This document shows positions 42,804 to 53,498 of a stretch of 64,000 nt of DNA, piece after piece. This stretch comes from an uncultured Bacillota bacterium. Lineage in GTDB: Bacteria > Bacillota > Clostridia > Lachnospirales > Lachnospiraceae. The notes below the pieces were generated by a model. That model had not been told where the DNA came from, ran no database searches, and saw only the letters and a program-made list of their open reading frames with translations. The position numbers were made by a program, and so were the translations under genes. Position 1 is the first letter of the stretch. Each line of letters starts with the position of its first letter. The stretch is from NCBI GenBank assembly GCA_949291945.1, contig CASEXH010000007.1:48968-112967 (forward strand). Reading direction: 5' to 3'.

Positions 42804-43733
42804 TCAGACCGATGATACAGGAATGTAGGAGATAAGCACTTGAATGTCCTGGTTGTAGTTCCCAAAGCCTTTGCCGAATAAGGTGAGGCCTCCTGTGTGA
42901 ACTGCATTGTCAGACACCATAAACTTAAATTTCAGAGGGCTTTTGTGATCCAGAGAGAACTGATCAATGGTTACATCAGAAATCTTCAGGCCGTCTATAA
43001 AGGTGCCGTTTTTATTGACGATCAGAGTCTTCAGAAGCCCGTACTGATTCCAGAAGGGAAGCCACCAGCTGGGCGTAAAAAGGCCGTGAACATCTCCGAA
43101 ATCTCCAGGACTGGTCCAGGTGCCGATGGGAATTTCATTGAGGAAAAAAGCAATGTCTGAGGGCCAGTCATTGTTGGTTCCGGGAGCTTCTGAGGCTATT
43201 TCCACAGAGAGGATGAGCTGCTCTACCTGACAGTGGGGCGGGAGAAAGTTTGGGATAAGATATTCTACATATCCCTTGGAGAACCAGAGGATTCCAGCAT
43301 GGGTCCGCTGGGGATGGGCAAAATATCTGGGGTCGTCCACTTCTCCGATGAGGCTTTTCCGGGAAGCGATGCCGCAGGTGGGAGACACCTGATAATCGGT
43401 GTACTGGCCCACGGGAATATCCACAGAGTAAAGATTTTTGTTTTCTTCCGGAATCTGAGGCATAACATCAATGAGGATCCTGTCTGTGTGGACCCGGCAG
43501 AGCTTTTGGTTGCCGTGGCCTTCATGTTCGGAGAGGACGCTGACCAGTCCACATTCTTCCAGCTTTTTTATATGGCTGGTAAGAGCTCCGTTGGTGATCC
43601 CCAGACTTCCGGCGATCTCATTCATATTCATTTCGCCCTTTTCCAGCAGCAGCTTAATGATCTGGATGCGGAGATCAGATCCCAGGGCTTTATAAAGGTC
43701 TATACCATCTTCAATTTTTTTAATATGCAGCAT
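42804..43733 (-). CDS. ArsR-like regulator with C-terminal beta-rich domain
   Basis: A 309-residue transcription factor. Residues about 10-85 are a winged helix of ArsR type (LYKALGSDLRIQIIKLLLEKG, NEIAGSLGITNGALTSHIKKLEECGLV; each piece shown is only the core of the domain). The remaining 200 residues are rich in Trp, Pro, Tyr and beta-type patterns (WPSDIAFFLNEIPIGTWTSP, GDFGDVHGLFTPSWWLPFWN) and resemble a carbohydrate-binding-like beta sandwich rather than a usual ArsR effector part. It is divergent from the abfA operon and convergent with the extracellular GH43, so a role in arabinose control is likely. The binding site AAAGGAG precedes the ATG. Confidence 0.75.
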   Translation of the reverse strand: MLHIKKIEDGIDLYKALGSDLRIQIIKLLLEKGEMNMNEIAGSLGITNGALTSHIKKLEECGLVSVLSEHEGHGNQKLCRVHTDRILIDVMPQIPEENKNLYSVDIPVGQYTDYQVSPTCGIASRKSLIGEVDDPRYFAHPQRTHAGILWFSKGYVEYLIPNFLPPHCQVEQLILSVEIASEAPGTNNDWPSDIAFFLNEIPIGTWTSPGDFGDVHGLFTPSWWLPFWNQYGLLKTLIVNKNGTFIDGLKISDVTIDQFSLDHKSPLKFKFMVSDNAVHTGGLTLFGKGFGNYNQDIQVLISYIPVSSV

Positions 43734-43791
43734 AGGCGGACTCCTTTGTTACGGTGTGTTATAGATAGAATAAGAGTTAAACTTTGGTATT

Positions 43792-43820
43792 ATTATAAGT
43801 GAAAATTCGGACTTAGGCAA
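43792..43820 (-). promoter_or_regulatory. Promoter of the ArsR-like regulator
   Basis: On the minus strand TTGCCT (43815-43820), 17 bp, TATAAT (43792-43797), about 60 bp before the start codon. Confidence 0.7.
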
Positions 43821-43854
43821 CAAAAGTATTTTACTTAGAACTAAATATGGATAA

Positions 43855-45474
<1,620 letters not shown>

Positions 45475-45546
45475 GTAGATAGACAGAAATACGGAATATT
45501 ATATGGGCAGTCATTTTGGATTGTCTTATGAAAGAGGAGAAAATAT

Positions 45547-47049
45547 ATGACAAAATTTGTGATCAATCCAAATGTAAAGAAAAGCAAGATCCACAAGGAA
45601 ATCTACGGACATTTTTCCGAGCACCTGGGAAGATGTATCTATGAGGGAATGTATGTAGGAGAAGACTCTCCGATCCCTAATGTAAACGGTATGCGTACTG
45701 ACGTAGTGGAAGCTTTAAAGGAAATGAAGATCCCTGTACTTCGCTGGCCGGGAGGCTGCTTCGCTGATGAGTACCACTGGAAAGACGGAGTAGGCCCAAA
45801 AGAAAACAGAAAGAAGATCATCAATACCCACTGGGGCGGTGTTGTAGAAGACAACAGCTTTGGTACCCATGAGTTCTTTGAACTGTGCCGTCAGTTGGGA
45901 TGCGAGGCCTATGTAAATGGAAACGTAGGCAGCGGAACTGTACAGGAAATGTCAGAATGGGTAGAATATATGACCTTTGACGGAGTATCCCCCATGGCAG
46001 ACTGGAGAAAAGAAAACGGTCATGAAGACTCCTGGGATGTGGCTTTCTTTGGGGTAGGCAATGAGAACTGGGGATGCGGTGGAAACATGACGCCGGAATT
46101 TTATGCCAACGAGTACCGGAGATACCAGACTTATGTGAGAGACTATAAGGCAGATAAGAAAATCTACAAGATTGCCTGCGGCCCAAACGTAGATGATTAT
46201 GAGTGGACAGAAGGAGTTATGTCGACCTGCTTCCGCCATAGCCAGCCTTTCCAGCATGGATTTATGGATGGTCTTTCTCTTCATTATTATACCCATCCAG
46301 AAGGCTGGGAGATCAAGGGAAGCGCTACAGACTTTGATGATAAGGTATGGTATAAGACCCTGAGCAAGACTCTCTATATGGAAGAGCTGATCCGCCGTCA
46401 TGGAGCCATCATGGACAAGTATGATCCCAAAAAAGAAATCGGCCTGATCGTTGACGAGTGGGGAACCTGGTTCACCGTAGAGCCGGGAACCAATCCAGGA
46501 TTCCTTTATCAGCAGAACACTATGAGAGACGCTCTGGTGGCTGGTATTAACCTGAATATCTTTAACAAACACAGCGACCGTGTACGGATGGCCAATATCG
46601 CTCAGATCGTCAATGTACTTCAGTCTGTAATCCTTACAGAAGGAGAAAAGATGATCAAGACTCCTACCTATCATGTATTTAATATGTACAAATACCATCA
46701 GGACGCTATGCTGGTGGACAGCCATATAGATACAGAGACTATAGGTGTGGAAGAAGAATATCAGGTGCCAAATCTTACCGAGTCTGTTTCTGTAGACGAA
46801 AATGGCGTTCTGCATATTACAGTTACCAACCTTTCTCTTACAGAGGACTATGAGATTGATACTACGATTCTGGAAAAGAATATTTCTGAAGTAAAGGGTG
46901 AGATCCTTACAGAAGAAATGCATGCCATGAATACCTTTGAGGAACCGGAAACTGTCCGTACAAAAGAATTTACAGACGTGAAGATCACAGATAAAGGCCT
47001 GGCCTTTACCATTCCGGCCTGCAGTGTCCTGCATTTATCTGTAAAGTAA
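45547..47049 (+). CDS. GH51 alpha-L-arabinofuranosidase, second subtype
   Basis: A distinct GH51 enzyme, 500 residues. [21 protein letters not shown] opens it (core [14 protein letters not shown]), then acid/base E173 ([11 protein letters not shown]) and nucleophile E304 (IVDEWGTWF). The GNENWGCGG and LSLHYYTHP signatures mark the subgroup also annotated for arabinoxylan-type substrates. It is only moderately similar to the preceding GH51 protein, so the pair is not a recent duplication and may split linkage types. No signal peptide. The start follows AAGAGGAG. Confidence 0.95.
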   Translation: MTKFVINPNVKKSKIHKEIYGHFSEHLGRCIYEGMYVGEDSPIPNVNGMRTDVVEALKEMKIPVLRWPGGCFADEYHWKDGVGPKENRKKIINTHWGGVVEDNSFGTHEFFELCRQLGCEAYVNGNVGSGTVQEMSEWVEYMTFDGVSPMADWRKENGHEDSWDVAFFGVGNENWGCGGNMTPEFYANEYRRYQTYVRDYKADKKIYKIACGPNVDDYEWTEGVMSTCFRHSQPFQHGFMDGLSLHYYTHPEGWEIKGSATDFDDKVWYKTLSKTLYMEELIRRHGAIMDKYDPKKEIGLIVDEWGTWFTVEPGTNPGFLYQQNTMRDALVAGINLNIFNKHSDRVRMANIAQIVNVLQSVILTEGEKMIKTPTYHVFNMYKYHQDAMLVDSHIDTETIGVEEEYQVPNLTESVSVDENGVLHITVTNLSLTEDYEIDTTILEKNISEVKGEILTEEMHAMNTFEEPETVRTKEFTDVKITDKGLAFTIPACSVLHLSVK

Positions 47050-47073
47050 AAAAGATAAGAAAGGAAGTATAAG

Positions 47074-48615
47074 ATGAGAGTAACAAATCCGATCATGGAG
47101 ATCGATATGCCGGATATTGATATTATACGTGTAAATGATATGTACTATATGGTGTCTACAACTATGTTTGTGACACCGGGAGCGCCTGTTTTAAGATCCG
47201 GGGATTTGGTACACTGGGAAATTACTTCTTATATCTTTAACGTCATCGAAGATAATCCCGGTTATAGGCTGGAAGAGGGAAAAAATGCCTATGGGCAGGG
47301 ACAGTGGGCCACCAGCCTGAAATACTATGAAGGTAAATTCTACGCCTGTTTTGCATGTAATGATCTGCAGAAAACATATATATACAGCACAGATGATATA
47401 GAAAAAACAGGCTGGGAACGTATAACCCTAGATGGTATTTATCATGATATGTCCTTTGTCTTTGAGGACGGACATATTTATCTGGTTTACGGCAATGGGG
47501 AAATAAGAATTGTGGAACTGGAGAGTGATCTGTCGGGAATAAAGCGCGGAGGCGTACAGCGTCTTTTGTTTTCTACCCCAAAAGAGGGGATAGGATTGAG
47601 ATGTGAAGGCTGCCGCTGGATTGCAAAGGATAATTTCCATTATTTTTTCTTTATTGACTGGCCGACTGTCGGCAGGAAGAGGAGACGGGTGATCTGTTAT
47701 CGTTCTGCCGAGCTTTTAGGGGATTATGAGTGTAAAGTGCTGGTTGATGATGATATGGGATTCTTCAACAATGGAATCGCTCAGGGAACTCTTATTGATA
47801 CAAAAGAGGGAGAGTGGTATGCCATGCTGTTCCAGGATCATGGAGCAGTAGGAAGGATTCCATATCTGATGCCTGTTACATGGGAGGAGAACTGGCCGGT
47901 GCTGGCGCCGGGAGGAAAGATCCCCCGAAGTTTTGAAACGTTTTTTGAAGAGTATAAGGCAGAACCCCTTATTATCAGCGATAGCTTTTCCTATGAGAAA
48001 GATTGTTTAAAGCCTCAGTGGGAATGGAACCATAATCCTGTACCCGGCGGCTGGTCCCTCACGAAAAGAACCGGATACCTGAGACTGTTTTCCAAAGTTC
48101 CGGCAGCAAATCTTATGGAAGCTCGTGGAACACTGACTCAAAAAACAGAGAGTCCATATTCTTCTTTTACGATAGAAATAGACGCTTCAGGTATGAAGCC
48201 TCAGGAGTTTGCCGGCCTTACGGCGTTTCAGGGAACTTATGGGTCTGTGGGAATAAGAGCACAGGAGAAAGGCGCTTTTGCGGTAGAAGTAGTCAAGGGA
48301 AAACTGGGGCAGGGAGAAACGGTAGAAATTTCTGTTCCTATAAAGTCCGGTCAGTGTTTTATTAGAATTGATTTCGATTATTGCGAACTTAAGGATAGGG
48401 CAGCTTTCTACTGGTCGTATGATGGAGAAAACTGGGAGACGATCGGAACACAGCTTCAGATGAAATATACTCTGGATTTATTTATCGGCTACAGAATCGG
48501 TATCTTTTGCTATGGGAATAAGACGGGAGGATACGCAGATTTCAGAAATTTTATTTTTCAAAATAAGATATCCGGGAAGGGGGCGCTTTCCGACAGCGCT
48601 TCAGGTGTGAAATAG
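47074..48615 (+). CDS. Cytoplasmic GH43 exo-enzyme with C-terminal beta-sandwich
   Basis: A 513-residue GH43 beta-xylosidase/alpha-L-arabinofuranosidase. DMPDIDIIRVNDMYYMVSTT (core PDIDIIRVNDMYYMV) carries the catalytic base; the more common sequence has PDPD, so Pro is replaced by Ile here. GLRCEGCRWIAKDNFHYFFF holds the probable general acid Glu (core RCEGCRW). From about residue 310 there is a C-terminal beta-sandwich (SYEKDCLKPQWEWNHNPVPG, WSYDGENWETIG) of the DUF1349 type, common in this GH43 subgroup. No signal peptide. It ends the GH51 operon with the small gene 48619 three bases after it. Confidence 0.88.
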   Translation: MRVTNPIMEIDMPDIDIIRVNDMYYMVSTTMFVTPGAPVLRSGDLVHWEITSYIFNVIEDNPGYRLEEGKNAYGQGQWATSLKYYEGKFYACFACNDLQKTYIYSTDDIEKTGWERITLDGIYHDMSFVFEDGHIYLVYGNGEIRIVELESDLSGIKRGGVQRLLFSTPKEGIGLRCEGCRWIAKDNFHYFFFIDWPTVGRKRRRVICYRSAELLGDYECKVLVDDDMGFFNNGIAQGTLIDTKEGEWYAMLFQDHGAVGRIPYLMPVTWEENWPVLAPGGKIPRSFETFFEEYKAEPLIISDSFSYEKDCLKPQWEWNHNPVPGGWSLTKRTGYLRLFSKVPAANLMEARGTLTQKTESPYSSFTIEIDASGMKPQEFAGLTAFQGTYGSVGIRAQEKGAFAVEVVKGKLGQGETVEISVPIKSGQCFIRIDFDYCELKDRAAFYWSYDGENWETIGTQLQMKYTLDLFIGYRIGIFCYGNKTGGYADFRNFIFQNKISGKGALSDSASGVK

Positions 48616-48618
48616 ACC

Positions 48619-48879
48619 ATGGATCAGCCCAAAAGATTTTGTAAAAAATGTCTTCTGGAAGACATCGCAGAAGAAGACTTTCTGAGGAACATGAGACAGT
48701 ATATCCAGGGCTTGGATGAGGAGATAAAAACAGAAAGCCAGGAGTATCAAAGACGCCTGGCTTTTTGCAAAGAATGCGATAATCTTATAAATGGGATGTG
48801 CCGTATATGTGGCTGTTTTGTGGAGTACCGGGCAGCGGTGGAGAAAAATCACTGTCCGGGAACAGAAAAAAAGTGGTGA
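48619..48879 (+). CDS. DUF6171-type small Cys-rich protein
   Basis: An 86-residue protein with three Cys pairs (CKKC near the N-terminus, FCKEC in the middle and CRICGC further on), a pattern for binding one or two zinc ions. It looks like the DUF6171 family, whose role is unknown. It begins three bases after the GH43 stop, so it is translated with it, but a link to arabinan is not implied. The stretch between the Cys pairs is a charged helix. Confidence 0.65.
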   Translation: MDQPKRFCKKCLLEDIAEEDFLRNMRQYIQGLDEEIKTESQEYQRRLAFCKECDNLINGMCRICGCFVEYRAAVEKNHCPGTEKKW

Positions 48880-48888
48880 AGTATAAAT

Positions 48889-49320
48889 ATGTATAAACCA
48901 GAAAATTTATTGTATACAGGAGAAACAGATATGGGAGCATATCCTAAATTTACCATGTCCTTTAGTATTGGCTCATCGAATAAAGAGCGGATTGAGGCTT
49001 TTGAATTGTATCAAAGAGCTTTTAAAGCAAAAAAAATATTGGAAAGTACACCGCCGGATAACGATGATATTCATATTATGATGGAAATTTATGGACAAGA
49101 GATTTTGATCGGCCCAGGAAAAAGTATGGGTACTGGATTTCAGGGAGTTCTATGCTGTGAGGTCCGTTATGATAAGAAAGAAGATTTTTGGGAAGCTTAC
49201 AATGAAATAGGCAAAGAAGCCCAAAGTTATCATACGGAAGGTCCATATCCTTGGGCAGCAATACTGGGACTTGTAGTTGATAAATTCGGGATAGGATGGG
49301 CTTTATACTATAACGAATAA
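48889..49320 (+). CDS. VOC/PhnB-like small protein
   Basis: A 143-residue protein with the beta-alpha-beta pattern of vicinal-oxygen-chelate/PhnB-like proteins: KFTMSFSIGSSNKERIEAFE, FELYQRAFKAKKI and IHIMMEIYGQEILIGPG, ending in FGIGWALYYNE. The usual metal-binding His residues are not obvious, so it may not be an enzyme. It starts nine bases after the DUF6171 gene. A terminator follows at 49401. No specific function can be assigned. Confidence 0.7.
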   Translation: MYKPENLLYTGETDMGAYPKFTMSFSIGSSNKERIEAFELYQRAFKAKKILESTPPDNDDIHIMMEIYGQEILIGPGKSMGTGFQGVLCCEVRYDKKEDFWEAYNEIGKEAQSYHTEGPYPWAAILGLVVDKFGIGWALYYNE

Positions 49321-49400
49321 ATTTATTTCATCTGGAAAAGAACCGTGCGGAGATGAAAAGAATGAGCAAAGAATAACCTCGTTGTAGAAAAAACTTGACA

Positions 49401-49458
49401 AAGACCTGCTTCTATGATACGCTTGTGTAGCGACACTGGAAGTAGGTCTTTTTTTTGT
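49401..49458 (+). terminator. Terminator before the rpmG-secE-nusG operon
   Basis: AAGACCTGCTTC pairs with GAAGTAGGTCTT (one bulge) and is followed by eight T. A TTGACA at 49395-49400 overlaps its left side and could be the -35 box of the next operon, with TACGCT at 49418-49423 as a poor -10 box. Confidence 0.75.
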
Positions 49459-49585
49459 GCCTAAATTTACAGTGAAAACTGAAGTTTATAATAAGGAAAA
49501 GATCTTTGTCGCAGTAGCAAGATGTTGCGTAGACGGCAGTAACGTGAGCTGCCGGCGATAAAAGACACATGGAGGTGGAGAAGTC

Positions 49586-49735
49586 GTGCGCGTAAAGATC
49601 ACATTGGCATGTACGGAATGCAAACAGCGTAACTACAACATGACAAAGGAAAAAAAGAATCATCCAGAACGTTTGGAGACAAAGAAGTACTGTAAATTCT
49701 GCAGAACTCATACATTGCACAAAGAAACCAAGTAA
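49586..49735 (+). CDS. rpmG: Ribosomal protein bL33
   Basis: A 49-residue large-subunit ribosomal protein. It starts at a GTG after GGAGGTGGAG and reads [20 protein letters not shown], with two CxxC pairs (CTEC, CKFC) that bind zinc, so this is the zinc-containing form. It begins the operon with secE and nusG, the standard order in Gram-positive bacteria. The leader upstream (49459-49585) contains a CGGCAG/CTGCCG stem of unknown role. Confidence 0.95.
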   Translation: MRVKITLACTECKQRNYNMTKEKKNHPERLETKKYCKFCRTHTLHKETK

Positions 49736-49758
49736 TCAGGTTTAAGAGGGTGAAATAT

Positions 49759-49965
49759 ATGAAGGCAGAAAAGAAGCAGAAATCTTCAAAAGCCAGCCAA
49801 TGGATACAGGGACTTCAGGCTGAATTTAAGAAGATCGTCTGGCCTGATAAGCCGACACTGGTTAAGCAGACCATTGCAGTTGTATGTATCACTGCAGTTT
49901 TAGGTGTCATCATTGCTGTTATCGACAGCGGAGTACTGCAGCTGCTGAACCTGATAATTAAGTAA
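49759..49965 (+). CDS. secE: Preprotein translocase subunit SecE
   Basis: Membrane subunit that clamps SecY. It is 68 residues with one C-terminal transmembrane helix (TIAVVCITAVLGVIIAVIDS). The amphipathic stretch before it, LQAEFKKIVWPDKPTLVKQT, carries the conserved KKIVWP motif. The short one-helix form is usual in Gram-positive bacteria. The ATG at 49759 is at the right distance from AGAGGG; a GTG three codons earlier overlaps that site. It is followed 16 bp later by nusG. Confidence 0.95.
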   Translation: MKAEKKQKSSKASQWIQGLQAEFKKIVWPDKPTLVKQTIAVVCITAVLGVIIAVIDSGVLQLLNLIIK

Positions 49966-49981
49966 GGACAAGGTGAGTAAA

Positions 49982-50503
49982 ATGTCAGAAGCAAATTGGT
50001 ATGTTGTTCACACCTATTCCGGGTATGAGAACAAGGTAAAAGCCAACATTGACAAGACAATTGAAAACAGACACCTGGAGGACCAGATCTTAGAAGTTCG
50101 TGTACCCATGGAAGACGTAGTGGAACTGAAGAACGGCGAGAAAAAGCAAGTTCAGAGAAAGATGTTCCCGGGATACGTTCTGATCCATATGGTGATGAAC
50201 GATGACACCTGGTATGTCGTAAGAAATACCAGAGGCGTCACAGGCTTTGTTGGTCCGGGTTCCAAGGCAGTTCCCCTTACCGAGCAGGAGATCGATGCTC
50301 TGGGCATCGCTACTGTAAGAGATGTGGAAGTAGACTTTGGAGTGGGCGACAGTGTTGTTGTCACAGGAGGCGTGTGGAAGGATACTGTGGGTGTTGTTCA
50401 GAGTATCAATGAAGCAAAGCAGATCGTGACGATCAATGTTGAGCTGTTCGGCCGCGAAACGCCGGTAGAGATAAGTTTCGCAGAAGTTAAGAGTCTTTCA
50501 TAA
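49982..50503 (+). CDS. nusG: Transcription elongation/antitermination factor NusG
   Basis: Binds RNA polymerase and couples it to Rho or the ribosome. The NGN domain begins ANWYVVHTYSGYENKVKANI and includes RKMFPGYVLIHMVMND. The C-terminal KOW domain has VGDSVVVTGGVWKDTVGVVQ (core GDSVVVTGGVW). The length of 173 residues is normal. The start at ATG 49982 follows AAGGTGAG; a GTG three codons earlier would overlap the binding site. It precedes rplK across a leader with the L1-type motif. Confidence 0.97.
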   Translation: MSEANWYVVHTYSGYENKVKANIDKTIENRHLEDQILEVRVPMEDVVELKNGEKKQVQRKMFPGYVLIHMVMNDDTWYVVRNTRGVTGFVGPGSKAVPLTEQEIDALGIATVRDVEVDFGVGDSVVVTGGVWKDTVGVVQSINEAKQIVTINVELFGRETPVEISFAEVKSLS

Positions 50504-50547
50504 GACAAAAAAGCAACAGTGAGAAAGGGCCATAATGTCACATGGCT

Positions 50548-50576
50548 CGTGGGAGGGACATCCCCGCAATTACCAC
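50548..50576 (+). promoter_or_regulatory. L1-type autoregulatory leader motif before rplK
   Basis: The 29-base stretch from CGTGGGAGGGACAT to CCGCAATTACCAC is repeated, with one base changed, before rplA. GTGGGAGGG and GCAATTACCAC can pair in part, giving a stem with asymmetric loop like the site on 23S rRNA that L1 binds. L1 feedback on its own mRNA is established for the rplK-rplA operon. Confidence 0.7.
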
Positions 50577-50595
50577 ATTATAGGAGGTGCCGAAA

Positions 50596-51021
50596 ATGGC
50601 AAAGAAAGTTACAGGTTATATTAAATTACAGATTCCTGCTGGAAAGGCTACACCAGCTCCACCAGTTGGTCCTGCATTAGGACAGCACGGTGTAAACATC
50701 GTACAGTTTACAAAGGAATTCAACGCAAGAACAGCAGACAAGGGTGACCTGATCATCCCGGTTGTTATTACAGTATATGCGGACAGAAGCTTCAGCTTCA
50801 TCACAAAAACTCCGCCGGCTGCAGTTTTATTAAAGAAAGCTTGCAACATTAAATCAGGTTCAGGCGTTCCAAATAAAAACAAAGTCGCTACAATTTCCAA
50901 AGCTAAGATCCAGGAAATCGCAGAGATGAAGATGCCAGACTTAAATGCAGCATCCTTAGAGGCAGCTATGAGCATGATCGCCGGTACTGCAAGAAGTATG
51001 GGTATTACTGTAGAAGAGTAA
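50596..51021 (+). CDS. rplK: Ribosomal protein uL11
   Basis: Large-subunit protein at the factor-binding stalk base. [31 protein letters not shown] is the opening; its core is [33 protein letters not shown] and the C-terminal [13 protein letters not shown] are further signatures. Length 141. The start is the ATG behind AGGAGG; a GTG three codons upstream overlaps that site. It is between two copies of the L1-type leader motif. Confidence 0.98.
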   Translation: MAKKVTGYIKLQIPAGKATPAPPVGPALGQHGVNIVQFTKEFNARTADKGDLIIPVVITVYADRSFSFITKTPPAAVLLKKACNIKSGSGVPNKNKVATISKAKIQEIAEMKMPDLNAASLEAAMSMIAGTARSMGITVEE

Positions 51022-51033
51022 TTTATCAACAAA

Positions 51034-51062
51034 CGTGGGAGGGACATTCCCGCAATTACCAC
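51034..51062 (+). promoter_or_regulatory. L1-type autoregulatory leader motif before rplA
   Basis: Same as 50548-50576 apart from one C-to-T change, 16 bp before the rplA start and immediately before its AGGAGG site, so bound L1 would hinder translation of its own gene directly. Confidence 0.7.
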
Positions 51063-51078
51063 TAGGAGGTTATTTTAT

Positions 51079-51774
51079 ATGAAACGCGGAAAGAAATACA
51101 CAGAAGCTGCGAAAGCAGTAAATCGTGGAAATTTATATGACCCGGAAGAGGCCATTTCTTTAGTAAAGAAAACAGCTGTAGCAAAATTCGACGAGACCAT
51201 CGAAGCTCATATCAGAACAGGCTGTGACGGACGTCACGCAGAGCAGCAGATCCGTGGTGCCGTTGTACTTCCTCACGGAACAGGTAAGACTGTACGTGTA
51301 CTGGTATTCGCTAAGAATGCTAAGGCAGATGAGGCACAGGCAGCAGGCGCTGACTACGTAGGAGCAGAAGAACTGATCCCGAAGATCCAGAACGAAGGAT
51401 GGCTGGATTTTGACGTAGTAGTTGCAACTCCGGATATGATGGGTGTTGTTGGTCGTTTGGGACGTGTTCTCGGACCTAAAGGCTTAATGCCAAACCCCAA
51501 AGCCGGTACAGTAACCATGGACGTGACAAAAGCCGTTCAGGATATCAAAGCTGGTAAGATTGAGTATCGTCTTGACAAAACAAACATCATTCACGTGCCA
51601 ATCGGAAAAGCTTCTTTCACAGAGGAGCAGTTAGCGGACAACTTCCAGACGCTTATGGGAGCTATCATCAAGGCTAGACCAAGCGCATTAAAGGGTGTGT
51701 TCTTAAAGAGCGTATCCCTGGCTTCCACTATGGGACCAAGCGTAAAGGTTAACCCGGTTAAGTTAGCTCAGTAA
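51079..51774 (+). CDS. rplA: Ribosomal protein uL1
   Basis: Forms the L1 stalk and represses its own mRNA. The opening is [17 protein letters not shown]. The two-domain structure is marked by [20 protein letters not shown] (core [16 protein letters not shown]) and [20 protein letters not shown]. The length of 231 is usual. A terminator follows and rplJ-rplL are not next to it, unlike the common order in Clostridia. Confidence 0.98.
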   Translation: MKRGKKYTEAAKAVNRGNLYDPEEAISLVKKTAVAKFDETIEAHIRTGCDGRHAEQQIRGAVVLPHGTGKTVRVLVFAKNAKADEAQAAGADYVGAEELIPKIQNEGWLDFDVVVATPDMMGVVGRLGRVLGPKGLMPNPKAGTVTMDVTKAVQDIKAGKIEYRLDKTNIIHVPIGKASFTEEQLADNFQTLMGAIIKARPSALKGVFLKSVSLASTMGPSVKVNPVKLAQ

Positions 51775-51790
51775 TAGATAAGAATAATAA

Positions 51791-51830
51791 AAGAAAAGCT
51801 CAGGCATTACGCCTGGGCTTTTCTTTCGTC
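51791..51830 (+). terminator. Terminator after rplA
   Basis: AAGAAAAGCTCAGGC and GCCTGGGCTTTTCTT form a 15-bp stem with one G-U pair and end in a T-rich tract. It ends the ribosomal protein operon. Confidence 0.85.
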
Positions 51831-51865
51831 TTCACTAAATTTAATAGATGAGATGACAGGGTATT

Positions 51866-53284
51866 TTAATTCCGCTCAGCGGTCCTATTGCTGCTGCCCG
51901 TAAACAGACCAATCAGGATAAATGCCATAGCTGAAGGAATAATCGGGAACAGACCGGAAGGGATAATATTCCCCAGAGGGAATGTCACACCGGGAATCCA
52001 ACTGATCAGTACAGTCAATACGCCCACAACGGAAGCTGCGATAGCACTTTTGGCATCTGCTTTCTTCCAGACAATGCCTCCCACGAAGGGAACGAAACAG
52101 GCTGCTGCAAGGAAAGAGTAAACAGAATTTAACAGTCCCAGGATGCTGCCGGAGGAAAGGGCCAGAATTGTAGAGGAACCCATGAACAGGATGTTGATTA
52201 CCAGAGTAATTTTCTTTAACTGTTTTTCTGAAGGGTTCTTGTGCAGAGCGCCCTGCCAGATATCTCTAGTCAAAACTGTAGACATAGTGATTAGCCCGCA
52301 GTCAATGGTTGACATAACTGCAGCAAGTACAGCAGCGATGATCAAGGCACAGACAATGGCAGGAAGTTCATTTAAGATTACGTCAAAGAAAGCACTGTTT
52401 CCGCTGGCGTTGTATTTATATGCACCGAAGGATCCGATAAAAGCCGGCATCAAGGCAAGAGGTATCATAATAATGCAGGAAAGATAACAGGCAATCTTGG
52501 AAGTTCCGGCACTCTTGGCGGAGTTAATACGCTGATATGTAGGTTGATCTGTTACCATACCGAACAGCAGGGGAAGCATCATAGCGGCGAATCCGGAAGC
52601 GGAAAGTCCGCTCATATCCAGAGAAGAACCTGCCAGCTCACCGGCCTGGATCGCAGTATTCATTTCGCCGATAGCACCTCTGCTGATAAGGACAATAGTA
52701 GTAGCTACAAGTCCTACAATAATTACGCCAGTCTGAACAACTGAGGTGGCAAAAGCGCCCCACAGTCCGGAAAGCTGAGAGTAGAGCAAGACTACCACAG
52801 CAATGGCAATAGCCCCTACTGTGCCCGGCAGTCCCAGAGCTTCAAACAGAGCTTTGCCGGCCATGATCTGTCCTGCAATCAGTCCAATAGAGGAAATTGC
52901 AGTACTCAGGTCATAGATGGTGCCTGGAACTTCACTGTGATAACGCTGCCGTGTATAGTCTGCCATAGACATATAACCATTGTTATATATAAAATCGTTC
53001 AGGAAAAGTGCCACAAGGATAAGAGACAGGGCACAGGCAATGCCGTAAGCAGAACCGGCAAGGCCGGATGCGGCACCTTCTGCCGCACCGCCTACCACGA
53101 AGCCGTTTCCGATCTGCCCGCCGATGGCGCCGCCCATCAGGAGGAGAACGCCTCCTGTACGTCCCATACTTAAGTAGCCCTCAAAGTTGCTGGCCTTACT
53201 TCTTCCCATCCAGCCGATGAAAACCATAGCTGCAAAATAAATTACCAGTACAACTACGATTGTGGGAATGATTGCTTGATTCAT
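51866..53284 (-). CDS. Sodium:solute symporter (SSS family)
   Basis: Integral membrane protein, 472 residues, about thirteen hydrophobic segments. The family's opening appears as SNFEGYLSMGRTGGVLLLMG, with VVGGAAEGAASGLAGSAYGI in the next helices and SLWGAFATSVVQTG-like (LSGLWGAFATSVVQTGVII) in the middle. It should import a small organic solute with Na+. The substrate is not readable. It is divergent from an AraC-type regulator and upstream of an enoate reductase-like gene on the other strand. The binding site AAAGGAG precedes the ATG. Confidence 0.88.
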   Translation of the reverse strand: MNQAIIPTIVVVLVIYFAAMVFIGWMGRSKASNFEGYLSMGRTGGVLLLMGGAIGGQIGNGFVVGGAAEGAASGLAGSAYGIACALSLILVALFLNDFIYNNGYMSMADYTRQRYHSEVPGTIYDLSTAISSIGLIAGQIMAGKALFEALGLPGTVGAIAIAVVVLLYSQLSGLWGAFATSVVQTGVIIVGLVATTIVLISRGAIGEMNTAIQAGELAGSSLDMSGLSASGFAAMMLPLLFGMVTDQPTYQRINSAKSAGTSKIACYLSCIIMIPLALMPAFIGSFGAYKYNASGNSAFFDVILNELPAIVCALIIAAVLAAVMSTIDCGLITMSTVLTRDIWQGALHKNPSEKQLKKITLVINILFMGSSTILALSSGSILGLLNSVYSFLAAACFVPFVGGIVWKKADAKSAIAASVVGVLTVLISWIPGVTFPLGNIIPSGLFPIIPSAMAFILIGLFTGSSNRTAERN

Positions 53285-53430
53285 AAAAGAGTTCTCCTTT
53301 CCGCCATGTATCTACAAAAACATGGTCTGTTTAAAATTTCAGCATAGAAAAAAGTTTGATTGAATTATACTATGCTAAAGTAAGAAAGTAATTTCATAAT
53401 TTTGATTTATTATTATAAAAAATTAATATA

Positions 53431-53459
53431 TTGTGTGATATTGAGTAATTTGATAGAAT
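53431..53459 (+). promoter_or_regulatory. Promoter of the AraC-type regulator
   Basis: TTGTGT (53431-53436), 17 bp, TAGAAT (53454-53459), 40 bp before the start. On the other strand a TATAAT at 53364-53369 may be the -10 box of the symporter gene, without a clear -35 box. Confidence 0.5.
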
Positions 53460-53498
53460 ATTACTAATACAGCAGTGAAAGGGGAGAAAAATGGTCTT

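Noticed and set aside
45952..47034. Minus-strand open frame of 360 codons
   Set aside because: Antisense of the second GH51 gene; composition artefact of its codon use.
49395..49423. TTGACA with TACGCT as a promoter for rpmG
   Set aside because: The -10 match is poor and the -35 box overlaps the terminator stem; kept only as a remark.
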